Of a DNA stretch of 7,098 bases, positions 1 to 6,488 are shown one piece after another. The position numbers and the translations under genes were made by a program. This DNA comes from Candidatus Lindowiibacteriota bacterium (GTDB lineage: Bacteria > Lindowbacteria > 2-12-FULL-62-27): the NCBI GenBank assembly GCA_023249255.1, contig JAHFCY010000129.1, positions 2,165-9,262 of the forward strand. Reading direction: 5' to 3'. Below the pieces are notes generated by a model. It ran no database searches, had not been told where the DNA came from, and was given only the letters and a program-made list of their open reading frames with translations. Each line of letters begins with the position of its first letter. The first letter of the stretch is position 1.

Positions 1-244
1 TCCCGATCGCCGCCTGTCCCATGATTTCGAATACGAACTGGTACAGCGTGGCGAATTCGGACGGCAGGATGTGCCTCTCCACGACACCCGGGAACAGGCA
101 GACCGACGCGGCGCATCCAAGGCCAATCCGGACCAGCATCGGAGATCCTTCGCCCGACCAGAACGGCGCCACCGCAAACATGCCCATGACCCGGACGATC
201 ACAAGCAGAAAAATCGTCCATTTCGAGAGAAGCACGTCGATCAT
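1..244 (-). CDS. fliR: Flagellar export gate protein FliR, N-terminal part (3' end outside window)
   Basis: An open frame runs from the ATG at 244 to the left window edge without a stop, giving 81 residues. FliR caps the FliP ring as the single asymmetric subunit of the flagellar type III export gate and contacts FlhB. The visible part has the family's N-terminal pattern: a first hydrophobic segment TIFLLVIVRVMGMFAVAPFW (about 10-29), a GEGSPMLVRIGLG turn (31-43), where other FliR proteins carry a small P..VRIGLA motif, then a second hydrophobic stretch CAASVCLFPGVV. Next come LPSEFATLYQFVFEIMGQAAIG, matching the conserved helix that precedes the EI..G.A.G block. It begins 9 bp after the fliQ stop. 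The rest, usually about 180 more residues, lies outside the window, and flhB would be expected next. Confidence 0.94.
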   Translation of the reverse strand, partial: MIDVLLSKWTIFLLVIVRVMGMFAVAPFWSGEGSPMLVRIGLGCAASVCLFPGVVERHILPSEFATLYQFVFEIMGQAAIG

Positions 245-253
245 CGGCGCCGG

Positions 254-526
254 TCAGTGCGGGGCGATATCAGGGAGATTCCCCCACAGGTTCCAGATGA
301 AATCGTGAAACTGCTGAAGCATCCAGGGGCCGAAGAGAACGGCCGCCGCCATCAGGGCGAGAATTTTAGGAACGAACGTCAGCGTCTGCTCGTGAATCTG
401 CGTGACCGTCTGAAAAACGCTGATGGTGAGGCCGACGATCACCGACAGCCCCAGAGCCGGCGCGGCGATTATAATCGTGAACCAGAGGGAGCTTCGGATG
501 AGATCGATGGCCTGGCCCTGGTCCAT
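254..526 (-). CDS. fliQ: Flagellar export gate protein FliQ
   Basis: FliQ is a small two-helix membrane protein, present in about four copies around the FliP/FliR core of the export gate. The 90-residue product shows the family pattern: DQGQAIDLIRSSLWFTIIIA at the start, a first helix hairpin with PALGLSVIVGLTISVFQTVTQI (about 23-44), the conserved TQIHEQTLTFVPKI loop, and a second hydrophobic segment (about 53-71, ILALMAAAVLFGPWMLQQF). The length is typical. An ATG 13 bases further upstream is closed by a stop after three codons, so the ATG at 526 is the start. No clear Shine-Dalgarno sequence is present. It lies 15 bp after fliP and 9 bp before fliR, which suggests co-translation in the fliPQR module. 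Confidence 0.97.
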   Translation of the reverse strand: MDQGQAIDLIRSSLWFTIIIAAPALGLSVIVGLTISVFQTVTQIHEQTLTFVPKILALMAAAVLFGPWMLQQFHDFIWNLWGNLPDIAPH

Positions 527-541
527 GTCAGATGGACATTC

Positions 542-1333
542 TCATGGGAGGTGATAACTCTTGACGATCGAATAGGCCAGAAGGTCCCAGCCGTTGACCA
601 GAACAAAAATAAGGACTTTGAGCGGCAGGGAAATCATGACGGGCGGGACCATGATCATGCCCATCGACATGAGAATGGATGCGACAACCATGTCGATCAC
701 GATAAAGGGGATGTAGATGATGACTCCCATGGTGAAGGCTGTTTTTATTTCGGAGAGCATGAAGGCCGGGACCAGAATGTGGGTCGGAACCGCCCCGCGG
801 TTTTTTGGGGCCGGCGTGTTCGACAGCCGGAAATAAAGTCCAATGTCTTTTTCGCGGGTCTGGCTCAGCATGAATTTCCGAAGCTCGTCCATGGTTTTGG
901 CGTAGGCGACCTTGACGGGGACTTCATTGTTATAAAAAGGCATGGCGGCTTCGTGATAAATCCGGGTGAAGGTCGGCGCCATGATGTAGATGGTGAGAAA
1001 AATAGCCATGCCGGTCAGAATCGTCTTGGGCGGCAGTCCCTGCAGCCCGATGGCGCGCTCGACGAAAGACAACACGATGTAGACGCGCGTGTAAGCCGTC
1101 GTCATCATGATGATGGATGGAGACAGAGTGAGGATGGTCAGAATGAGGAGAATTTCGAGCGACAGCGCCACCTCTTTCGGACTCTTGGCCTCCGTGATGG
1201 TCAGATCGACTTTCGGGATCGGAATGTCGATGGCATAAGCCGTCTGGCAGGCAACAGGTAGCAGGCAATAGACAGAAGCTAAAATCAAAAAAGACAACAG
1301 CAGCATACAGAGGGGTCGTTTAAATCGTGTCAT
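542..1333 (-). CDS. fliP: Flagellar export gate protein FliP
   Basis: FliP forms the pentameric core of the FliP5Q4R1 export pore in the inner membrane. The 263-residue protein has a cleavable signal sequence (about 1-34, with LCMLLLSFLILASVYCLLPVA and a TAYA cleavage-like end) and then the strongly conserved family blocks. These are LTLSPSIIMMTTAYTRVYIV (68-87), LSFVERAIGLQGLPP (88-102), ILTGMAIFLTIYIMAP (105-120), VPAFMLSEIKTAFTMG (188-203) and VVASILMSMGMIMVPPVMIS (216-235), with LLIFVLV-like helices at the C-terminus. I start it at the ATG at 1333, which overlaps the fliO stop in TGATG; a TTG one codon earlier (1336) is possible but less likely. The overlap implies translational coupling with fliO. 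A fliQ gene follows after 15 bp. Confidence 0.97.
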   Translation of the reverse strand: MTRFKRPLCMLLLSFLILASVYCLLPVACQTAYAIDIPIPKVDLTITEAKSPKEVALSLEILLILTILTLSPSIIMMTTAYTRVYIVLSFVERAIGLQGLPPKTILTGMAIFLTIYIMAPTFTRIYHEAAMPFYNNEVPVKVAYAKTMDELRKFMLSQTREKDIGLYFRLSNTPAPKNRGAVPTHILVPAFMLSEIKTAFTMGVIIYIPFIVIDMVVASILMSMGMIMVPPVMISLPLKVLIFVLVNGWDLLAYSIVKSYHLP

Positions 1334-1947
1334 CAATCTTTTTCCGTCGGATTCAACCGCCGGACGCGGTCGATGGCTTCCCGGAGGAGTTTTTCCCGAA
1401 CGACCGGGGCGGGATCGCCCGGAGGGACGCCGGGCGGTGTCGTATCGGCTGTCCGGCGTCGAAACAATTTTTCAAGCGTTTTCTGAAACGGGATCGGGGG
1501 GATCGCCAGATTCATTGCTTCCTGCGAAACGCGTGCGCGGATTTCACTGATTTTTTCCGCGTCATGAATCTGGCCGATGACCGTCGGGCCGTTTCGGCTG
1601 ATGGCGACGACAAACACCGCGCCGCAGGCGTCGATGATCTGGACAATCACGCCCTGCGCGATTGGCGCCGCCGCAAGGATCTGAATGAGTTCGCTGACCT
1701 GCTCCTTGCGCTGTCGGCGTTTCGAAAGATAGAGCGCGAGCACGCACAGTCCCCCGAGCAAAAATATGCCGAAGATGGGGCGAAGGATGGATGGAGGACT
1801 GACGGCTGAAACATCTTCGCGAGGCTCCGCCGTCGAAAGGTATGCGCGATCACTTTCGGGGATTCCGGCAATCGCCGGATGTGTCATGAACAAACAAACG
1901 AGCAGTGCCGCCGTCCGGAGGACCCGGATCCGACCCCAGCACTTCAC
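1333..1947 (-). CDS. fliO: Flagellar biosynthetic protein FliO
   Basis: FliO is the small, poorly conserved membrane protein that helps assemble the FliP ring of the flagellar export gate. The 204-residue product starts at GTG (1947); an in-frame TGA lies 33 nt upstream and no ATG, GTG or TTG codon lies between, so this is the longest possible start. It begins with a signal-peptide-like segment (basic KCWGRIRVLR, hydrophobic TAALLVCLFM, then HPAIA before G28). A short extracytoplasmic stretch and one transmembrane helix follow (about 55-74, LRPIFGIFLLGGLCVLALYL), then a basic stop-transfer KRRQRK. The cytoplasmic FliO domain (about 84-160) contains APIAQGVIVQIIDACGAVFVV and ends in a Pro-rich and Arg-rich tail. 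Its position directly before fliP and its topology make the call secure despite low family conservation. Its stop codon overlaps the fliP start. Confidence 0.88.
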   Translation of the reverse strand: MKCWGRIRVLRTAALLVCLFMTHPAIAGIPESDRAYLSTAEPREDVSAVSPPSILRPIFGIFLLGGLCVLALYLSKRRQRKEQVSELIQILAAAPIAQGVIVQIIDACGAVFVVAISRNGPTVIGQIHDAEKISEIRARVSQEAMNLAIPPIPFQKTLEKLFRRRTADTTPPGVPPGDPAPVVREKLLREAIDRVRRLNPTEKD

Positions 1948-2096
1948 CCAAATTCCCCCTGCCCTGCCGCCCGCCCCTCAAACGGTCGGCCAAACATCCG
2001 TGTTTCTACACTACTTCATGGAGATATGCAACAAAAAAATGAAGAAATCAGAACAATTTTGTCTCGAGAAAATCGACGCGGGATGGGGCTGCCGGA
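1948..2096 (-). promoter_or_regulatory. 149-bp gap before fliO with AT-rich core; weak promoter candidate
   Basis: This is the largest intergenic stretch in the window. Its middle (2001-2070) is only about 31% GC (22 of 70 bases), in strong contrast to the GC-rich genes around it, and includes a run of seven T on the minus strand. A weak sigma70-like pair can be read on the minus strand: TTGCAT (2031-2026), 17 bp, TAGAAA (2008-2003), with 3/6 and 4/6 matches. A GCCGACCG at about 1992-1985, with TAGA 14 bp upstream, vaguely resembles a sigma28 site but with the wrong spacing and a poor -10. No convincing terminator hairpin precedes the T-run. The fliO-proximal end carries a purine-rich AGGGGG about 8 nt before the fliO GTG, which can act as its ribosome binding site. 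Confidence 0.3.
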
Positions 2097-3596
2097 TTAC
2101 AACTTAAACGCGTTGATCTCCAAAATGGCGCGCATCCGGCGGGTCACGTCTTCGTCGTCGATGGGCGGGACGTCGATGACGCCGTCCAGTGCCGCCGAGA
2201 CGAGATCGCAGGCGTGCAGGCTCGCGTCGGCGAGCAGATCAAGACAGCGTCTCACTTTGGGGTGCTCGACGGGTAGATGAACAAAATACGTCAGGATCTT
2301 CTGCTCGTATTGAGTGCATCCGGTGACAAGGTATTCATCCGAGTCGGGATGGCCCAGGCGCGTCTGAAGCTCAAACGCGCGCGCGCAATCGCCGCGATCG
2401 AGCGCGGACTTTGTTTCGGCGCAGACTTCGCGGGCGCGGCCCACAAAGGGGCGCGGATCGATTTTCGGAAACGGCCGCGTCGGAAATTCCGCCGGCGCCA
2501 TCCGGCTCTCCTGGCAGTATCGCGCATAGACTTTCTGAATCGGCAGATGATCGAGTCCCGGCAGATGAACGCCACGGGGTGTGCAATTGATGGCTTTGCG
2601 GCGTGTGTGGCGGGCCTGCGTGACGAACCATTCCGCATAACTGGCGTAATCCATCGTCGTCTGGACCGCGCCGCCGCGGATGGCGGGCAGAGTCAAAATA
2701 TCCGGATCGTCACGGACAATGCTGCTGAACCGGTCGGACAGAACTTCTTCGGTGGAATATTTCTGACTGCCGCCGTAGGACAGGTCCTGGCCGAGAAGAC
2801 AGATGGGACTGCATCCCATGAATTCAGCGATGGTGAAGGCGCAACAGGATACGGAGCCGCCGGAGACGATCAGCGGCACGCGCAACGCCTTGCGGACGCG
2901 TTTGGAGATCCAGATGCTCGACGGATTGAGGCGGCTGCCGAACCAGAACGTCCTGCCGGGCAGCCGGGTAAATCGAGAGTGAACTTGAAACGGGATCAGC
3001 CATCGCGCGGTTTGCGCCTTCGGATGCGCCATCACTTCGTCCAGGACGCCCTCGAACGGCCCCGGGTCAATGTGAATGATGTAATCTGGACACCAGCCGG
3101 CGTCAAGACAAAGCCGGGCTGTGCGGGTCGTGGCGATGGTGAGGATCCTGGCCGGGTCGATGGAGGAAATGTCAAGCGAAGGTCCGGCGCCGATGATGAC
3201 GCAAGCCTGATCGCGGTGGGCGTTCTCGAGCTGGTCGAGCGTGTTGATCCCGGATGGGAGCGAGTCGATTTTCTGAATCGTCTGGAGGGCGCAGATTTTA
3301 TACGTCCAGTAGAGCGTGTTGAGATCGAACGAGGCCTGCCGGGACGCGTATTTGTAGCGCTCGAGAAGATGATCGGCGACGGCGCGATTCGTATCGGCGG
3401 CGGTGAGGGCGCATTCAAAATTTTCAAGGAGGGACGGCTGGACGTGTTCGAGGATGGCGCCGAGGAAATCTTCCGGGGTGCGGGCGTGAACGGTGACCTT
3501 GCCCGGCAGTTTCCCGTGGTCACGTCCCAGCCACACCACCACGCGATGGTGCGCTTCGACCGCCTGGGGCGCGTCCGTAACGAGAAAGACGCTCAT
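2097..3596 (-). CDS. DUF115 / Maf-like protein, putative flagellin glycosyltransferase
   Basis: A 499-residue cytoplasmic-type protein of the DUF115 (MptE-like / motility accessory factor) family. The core has the family's Rossmann-like signatures in order: CVIIGAGPSLD (132-142), DYIIHIDPGP (171-180), VSGGSVSCCAFTIAEFMG (244-261), CLLGQDLSYGG (266-276) and, after a YASYAEWF segment, NCTPRGVHLPG (337-347). The same folds bind nucleotide-activated substrates. Maf proteins of Campylobacter, Aeromonas and Clostridium transfer nonulosonic acids such as pseudaminic or legionaminic acid to flagellin before export. The N-terminal 120 residues and the helical C-terminal part (about 380-499) are less conserved, and the protein is shorter than many Mafs (over 600). 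It sits between fliY and fliO, an unusual place. The family also includes 6-hydroxymethylpterin pyrophosphokinase, so the substrate is inferred from context. The ATG has no clear ribosome binding site. Confidence 0.85.
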   Translation of the reverse strand: MSVFLVTDAPQAVEAHHRVVVWLGRDHGKLPGKVTVHARTPEDFLGAILEHVQPSLLENFECALTAADTNRAVADHLLERYKYASRQASFDLNTLYWTYKICALQTIQKIDSLPSGINTLDQLENAHRDQACVIIGAGPSLDISSIDPARILTIATTRTARLCLDAGWCPDYIIHIDPGPFEGVLDEVMAHPKAQTARWLIPFQVHSRFTRLPGRTFWFGSRLNPSSIWISKRVRKALRVPLIVSGGSVSCCAFTIAEFMGCSPICLLGQDLSYGGSQKYSTEEVLSDRFSSIVRDDPDILTLPAIRGGAVQTTMDYASYAEWFVTQARHTRRKAINCTPRGVHLPGLDHLPIQKVYARYCQESRMAPAEFPTRPFPKIDPRPFVGRAREVCAETKSALDRGDCARAFELQTRLGHPDSDEYLVTGCTQYEQKILTYFVHLPVEHPKVRRCLDLLADASLHACDLVSAALDGVIDVPPIDDEDVTRRMRAILEINAFKL

Positions 3597-3601
3597 CTAA
3601 G

Positions 3602-3628
3602 AAGGTTCAAAGTTTCCGGTTGAACCTT
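3602..3628. repeat. Perfect 9-bp inverted repeat between fliY and the DUF115 gene
   Basis: AAGGTTCAA and TTGAACCTT face each other across a 9-nt spacer and fill almost the whole 32-bp gap between the fliY stop and the next ATG. In the mRNA (minus strand) the hairpin ends about 5 nt before the start codon of the DUF115 gene, and no Shine-Dalgarno sequence lies between. There is no U-run on the minus-strand side, so it does not look like a terminator for this operon. In the plus direction a short TTTT follows, but no plus-strand gene is upstream. A role in translation control, mRNA processing or protein binding is possible. Confidence 0.7.
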
Positions 3629-4666
3629 TTAGATCGTTCCCCGGAATCTCTCCATCGGCGAAATGATGTCTGTGATCCGGATGCCGAAATTTTCATCGAT
3701 CACGACCACTTCCCCCTTGGCAATGAGCTTGCCGTTCACCATGAAATCGACCGGCTCGCCGGCCAGTTTGTCCAACTCCACTATCGAGCCGGATCCGAGG
3801 TTGAGCACGTCGTTCACCGTCATCTTCCCCCGGCCCAGCTCCACCGTGATGTTCATCGGAACGTCCAGAAGCATCCCCATGTTCGCCGGCATTTCCGGCG
3901 CGGCCGACGGTTCAAACGCGCCAAACTCCACTTTCTGAACCGAACGAGCTTCGCTCGGCGCCACCATGGAAGACGGCGGCCCCGCCGATGGCGGGGCGGC
4001 GGCCGGCTGAGCCTGCTGTTCACCTATGACCATGATCCATTGACCCTCCGTCAAGTTCTCGATAGAAACCGTTGCTGAAATAACCGAACAGCCGGGCAAT
4101 CTGGCCACAGCCAGATCTCCCAGCTCGGCCGATGACTCGGCCACCAGAATGTTCGGGCTCCCCGACCACGATGCGCCGCCGGCTGCCGCGAAAAAGTTTC
4201 CGGCAATCAGGTTTGCGAACTCGCTGACCGCCGACAGGTAGAGGTCACTCAATGTCGCCGGCGGTTTGGTTCCGTCACCGCCCATGCGAATGTCGCTGAT
4301 TTTGGCGCCCATCTCTTTGGGAACCGCCAGCAAAAATCCTCCCCGGGACGTGGCACCGTGAAAGACCACGGCCGGAAGAGGCAGTTTGTCCGCGACCGAC
4401 ATTCCGGGACGAACGTCGACCTGCACATTTTTGAATTCGACTTTACGCGACATATCCGCGCGCGAAAGATCCATCGTCGCTGTCTCGGCGGCGGCGGTCA
4501 ATGCCCGCTGAATATTGGCGGCCGGTCCGGCGGGCCCCGCATGCGGGGTGGCCGGAGCCGGAGCGGCCGCGGGCGGCGGAGCGGCGGCGGGTGGGGCCGC
4601 GGACTCCGGCGTCGCAATTCCGGCCAGGAGCGCATCAATGTCGCCTTGTGATAATGTGTCTGCCAT
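3629..4666 (-). CDS. fliY: FliY-type motor switch protein (FliN with CheC/CheX-like domain)
   Basis: A 345-residue switch protein, far longer than a classical FliN (about 100-140). Four parts can be seen. First, a CheY-P docking motif LSQGDIDALL at residues 5-14. Second, an Ala/Pro-rich linker at about 18-50. Third, a CheC/CheX-like domain at about 95-217, with GGFLLAVPKEMGAKISDI followed by the signature LSAVSEFANLIAGN, where S145, E149 and N152 fit the [D/S]-x3-E-x2-N phosphatase motif. Fourth, after a second Ala/Pro/Ser linker (218-260), a FliN/SpoA domain at about 264-336, with LLDVPMNITVELGRGKMTVNDVL and GEVVVIDENFGIRITDI. In Bacillus and Thermotoga, FliY replaces or extends FliN in the C-ring and dephosphorylates CheY-P. 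The proline after the motif lies 18 residues past N152, not the 22 given for CheC. Activity is therefore inferred, not shown. Some annotators would call this gene fliN. Confidence 0.9.
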   Translation of the reverse strand: MADTLSQGDIDALLAGIATPESAAPPAAAPPPAAAPAPATPHAGPAGPAANIQRALTAAAETATMDLSRADMSRKVEFKNVQVDVRPGMSVADKLPLPAVVFHGATSRGGFLLAVPKEMGAKISDIRMGGDGTKPPATLSDLYLSAVSEFANLIAGNFFAAAGGASWSGSPNILVAESSAELGDLAVARLPGCSVISATVSIENLTEGQWIMVIGEQQAQPAAAPPSAGPPSSMVAPSEARSVQKVEFGAFEPSAAPEMPANMGMLLDVPMNITVELGRGKMTVNDVLNLGSGSIVELDKLAGEPVDFMVNGKLIAKGEVVVIDENFGIRITDIISPMERFRGTI

Positions 4667-4671
4667 CAGGT

Positions 4672-4677
4672 CCTCCT
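4672..4677 (-). promoter_or_regulatory. Consensus ribosome binding site of fliY
   Basis: A perfect AGGAGG on the minus strand, in the 12-bp gap after the fliM stop, lies 5 nt before the fliY ATG. It confirms that start, and hence that the N-terminal CheY-docking motif of fliY is really translated. Confidence 0.8.
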
Positions 4678-4678
4678 C

Positions 4679-5851
4679 TCAAATATCAGTGAATGTTGAC
4701 CGTTCCCTTATTTTGTCCATCTCCTCGACCGACTTGATAATCTTCGCCGCCATTTTCATCTTCTGAATGCCCGGGATGCAGAAAAATTTCGCGCTGTCGC
4801 GGACTTTCAATATGAACGGCTGGTCGGCGTGAATGTCGAGTTTGACGACGTCGCCGCGCTGGAGCCGAATAATCTCTCCGATGGTGAGCCGCGCCTTGCC
4901 GATCTCGACCTTGACGGGCATGTAAATCTCGCCGATGCGCGACTTGAGGTTCTCGATCTGCTCCTCCGTCGACCGTTTGCGGATCGACGAGTACCAAAAC
5001 TGGGCGGAAAGTTTGTTTACGATCGGCTCCAGAATAATGTACGGAATACAGAGATTGATCATGCCTTCAACTTCAGAGACTTTCGTCTCCAGCGTGACCA
5101 GCACGACCATGTCGTTGGGAGCGACAATCTGAACGAACTGAGGATTTGCCTCGATCTTGTCCAGCTTGGGCTTGAGATCCACGACGTTGGCCCAGGATTC
5201 TCTCAGGGAAGCGAGTATTTTTTGGACAATGCGCTCCATCACCGAAATTTCAATGTCGGTCAGTTCACGGGACAGATTGGTCGAATATCCCTTGCCGCCT
5301 AAAATCCGGTCGATGATGGTGAAGACGATGCTGGGGTCGATCTCGAACACGCTGGAGCCTTCCAGAGGCTGCATGTCGACGATGGCCAGCGTCGATGGGT
5401 TTGGCAGCGACTTGACGAACTCCTCGTACGTGAGCTGATCGACGCTCGCGACGTGGACGTGGACCAGCGCGCGAAGCTGGGCGGAGAGGGAAGTGGTGAC
5501 GAAACGGGCGAAGGTTTCGTGGATCATCTGGAGCGTCCGGATCTGATCCTTGGAGAACTTGTCCGGCCGCTTGAAATCGTACGGCTTGATCTTGGGCTTT
5601 TTACGCTTGGACTGCGAAAAAATGCGCGGCTCGCCCGGAAGCGGCATGGGGGTGGACTGCGATGGGGCCTGGGCGTACCCGTACGAGGCCGGGGCCTGCT
5701 GCGGCGAAGGCATGGACATTTCCGGCATGGCGGCGGGGGCGGCCGCAACAGGGGCGGATGCCGGCCCGCCGGCGGGCGCGGCGGCATCTGCCGGAGATGA
5801 AATTGCCGCCAGAAGCTGGTCGATTTCGTCTTGAGACAGAACCTCAGCCAT
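4679..5851 (-). CDS. fliM: Flagellar motor switch protein FliM
   Basis: FliM forms the middle tier of the C-ring, binds phosphorylated CheY and passes the signal to FliG to reverse rotation. The 390-residue protein starts with the CheY-P docking motif LSQDEIDQLL (residues 5-14). An Ala/Pro/Gln-rich flexible linker follows (about 18-75), then a basic stretch (SKRKKPKIK, 80-89). The entry to the middle domain is YDFKRPDKFSKDQIRTL (91-107), and the domain runs to about 280. It includes the FliG-contact loop LGGKG (184-188) after FEIDPSIVFTIIDRI. The C-terminal SpoA domain (about 308-375) contains MPVKVEIGKARLTIGEI and RGDVVKLD. The length is slightly above the usual 320-350 because of the linker. 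An AAGGA lies 10 nt before the ATG. The stop codon is 12 bp from the start of fliY. Confidence 0.97.
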   Translation of the reverse strand: MAEVLSQDEIDQLLAAISSPADAAAPAGGPASAPVAAAPAAMPEMSMPSPQQAPASYGYAQAPSQSTPMPLPGEPRIFSQSKRKKPKIKPYDFKRPDKFSKDQIRTLQMIHETFARFVTTSLSAQLRALVHVHVASVDQLTYEEFVKSLPNPSTLAIVDMQPLEGSSVFEIDPSIVFTIIDRILGGKGYSTNLSRELTDIEISVMERIVQKILASLRESWANVVDLKPKLDKIEANPQFVQIVAPNDMVVLVTLETKVSEVEGMINLCIPYIILEPIVNKLSAQFWYSSIRKRSTEEQIENLKSRIGEIYMPVKVEIGKARLTIGEIIRLQRGDVVKLDIHADQPFILKVRDSAKFFCIPGIQKMKMAAKIIKSVEEMDKIRERSTFTDI

Positions 5852-5866
5852 GATCGGGCGATCCTT

Positions 5867-6472
5867 TCACTGGATGATGTATTCCTCGAACATAATGTCG
5901 GCGATCTTGCCGTGCTCAAGAATCTCGTTCATCCGCAGCTCGAGCTCCTCCTCGATGTTCGTCAAGTTGGAATATTGAAGGTCCTCGAGCTTTTTGCTCC
6001 CGAGCACCCGATAGACGATTTCCCGGAGCTGGGGCTTGCGCTTGTCCAATTCCTCCGAAAAACTTCCTTCGCCCTTCTCTTTGGCGTATTCCGCCGAATA
6101 GCCCAGTTGGATCGAACACAGGACGTTGTGCTGTTCGCCGCCCTGGGAAATGACCAGCTTGAAATTGCTCGCGTTCTTGCTCCCGAGGTCGAACGTCTCA
6201 AGAAGGATGGACTTGTTCTTGTGCTCATCCTCCTTTTTCTCGGGCTTGTCCTCATGGCTGTAGGGATCGTTCTGATTGGAGGCGACCCTGGATGCCACCA
6301 CAATCACCACGCCTATGAGAAGGATCGCCAGAGAGGAAAACAGAACGATTTTAAAAACGTGGGGCTTTTTCTTTTTTTCGCCTTCGCCCTCCGCGGGTTC
6401 CTCCGCCTCGGCATCCTTCCCTTTCGCCTTGTCGTCTTTCTTATCCGCGCCTTTACCTTTTTCTTCCGCCAT
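5867..6472 (-). CDS. fliL: Flagellar basal body-associated protein FliL
   Basis: FliL is a single-pass inner-membrane protein that surrounds the stator units near the MS ring and supports torque generation. The 201-residue product has a very charged Lys/Glu/Asp-rich cytoplasmic segment (about residues 2-37), one transmembrane helix (about 40-61, KIVLFSSLAILLIGVVIVVA), and a periplasmic domain (about 86-201). The domain ends in the family's signature tail, here FEEYIIQ, equivalent to the usual F.EF/YVVQ. The core (NFKLVISQGG, then KPQLREIVYRVLGSK, then EEELELRMNEIL) fits the stomatin/SPFH-like FliL periplasmic fold. It lies 15 bp before fliM and follows flbD directly, where many genomes of this gene order carry motA and motB. 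The start is set by a near-consensus ribosome binding site. The length exceeds many family members because of the charged N-terminus. Confidence 0.95.
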   Translation of the reverse strand: MAEEKGKGADKKDDKAKGKDAEAEEPAEGEGEKKKKPHVFKIVLFSSLAILLIGVVIVVASRVASNQNDPYSHEDKPEKKEDEHKNKSILLETFDLGSKNASNFKLVISQGGEQHNVLCSIQLGYSAEYAKEKGEGSFSEELDKRKPQLREIVYRVLGSKKLEDLQYSNLTNIEEELELRMNEILEHGKIADIMFEEYIIQ

Positions 6473-6478
6473 CTTTCG

Positions 6479-6488
6479 TCACCGCCTT
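6479..6488 (-). promoter_or_regulatory. Strong ribosome binding site of fliL
   Basis: On the minus strand AAGGCGGTGA matches the full anti-Shine-Dalgarno complement AAGGAGGTGA at 9 of 10 bases and lies 6 nt before the fliL ATG. It fixes the fliL start and suggests that fliL is initiated independently rather than by coupling to flbD, which ends 83 bp upstream. Confidence 0.75.

Noticed and set aside
71-1261. A 396-codon plus-strand open frame antisense to fliP and fliQ.
   Set aside because: Its translation is rich in Arg, Asp, His and Gly with no recognisable domain, and it lies opposite two strongly conserved genes. Such frames arise from GC-biased third positions on the coding strand.
1985-2012. 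A sigma28-like flagellar promoter (TAGA and GCCGACCG, minus strand) before fliO.
   Set aside because: The spacing is 14 instead of 15 and the -10 element loses its ATAA end. Early export genes are also not usually sigma28-dependent.
2277-3623. A 448-codon plus-strand open frame antisense to the DUF115 gene.
   Set aside because: The minus-strand product has clear family motifs in order, while this one shows only Arg/Gly/Ala-rich shadow composition and no family signature.
3601-3634. The hairpin before the DUF115 gene as a Rho-independent terminator.
   Set aside because: In the operon direction it is followed by CTTAG and the start codon, not a U-run. In the plus direction a short TTTT follows, but no plus-strand gene needs a terminator there.
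5524-5919. Arg/Pro/Ser-rich minus-strand frame overlapping the start of fliM.
   Set aside because: It is an out-of-frame shadow of the Ala/Pro-rich FliM linker; the fliM frame carries the docking motif and the conserved domains.
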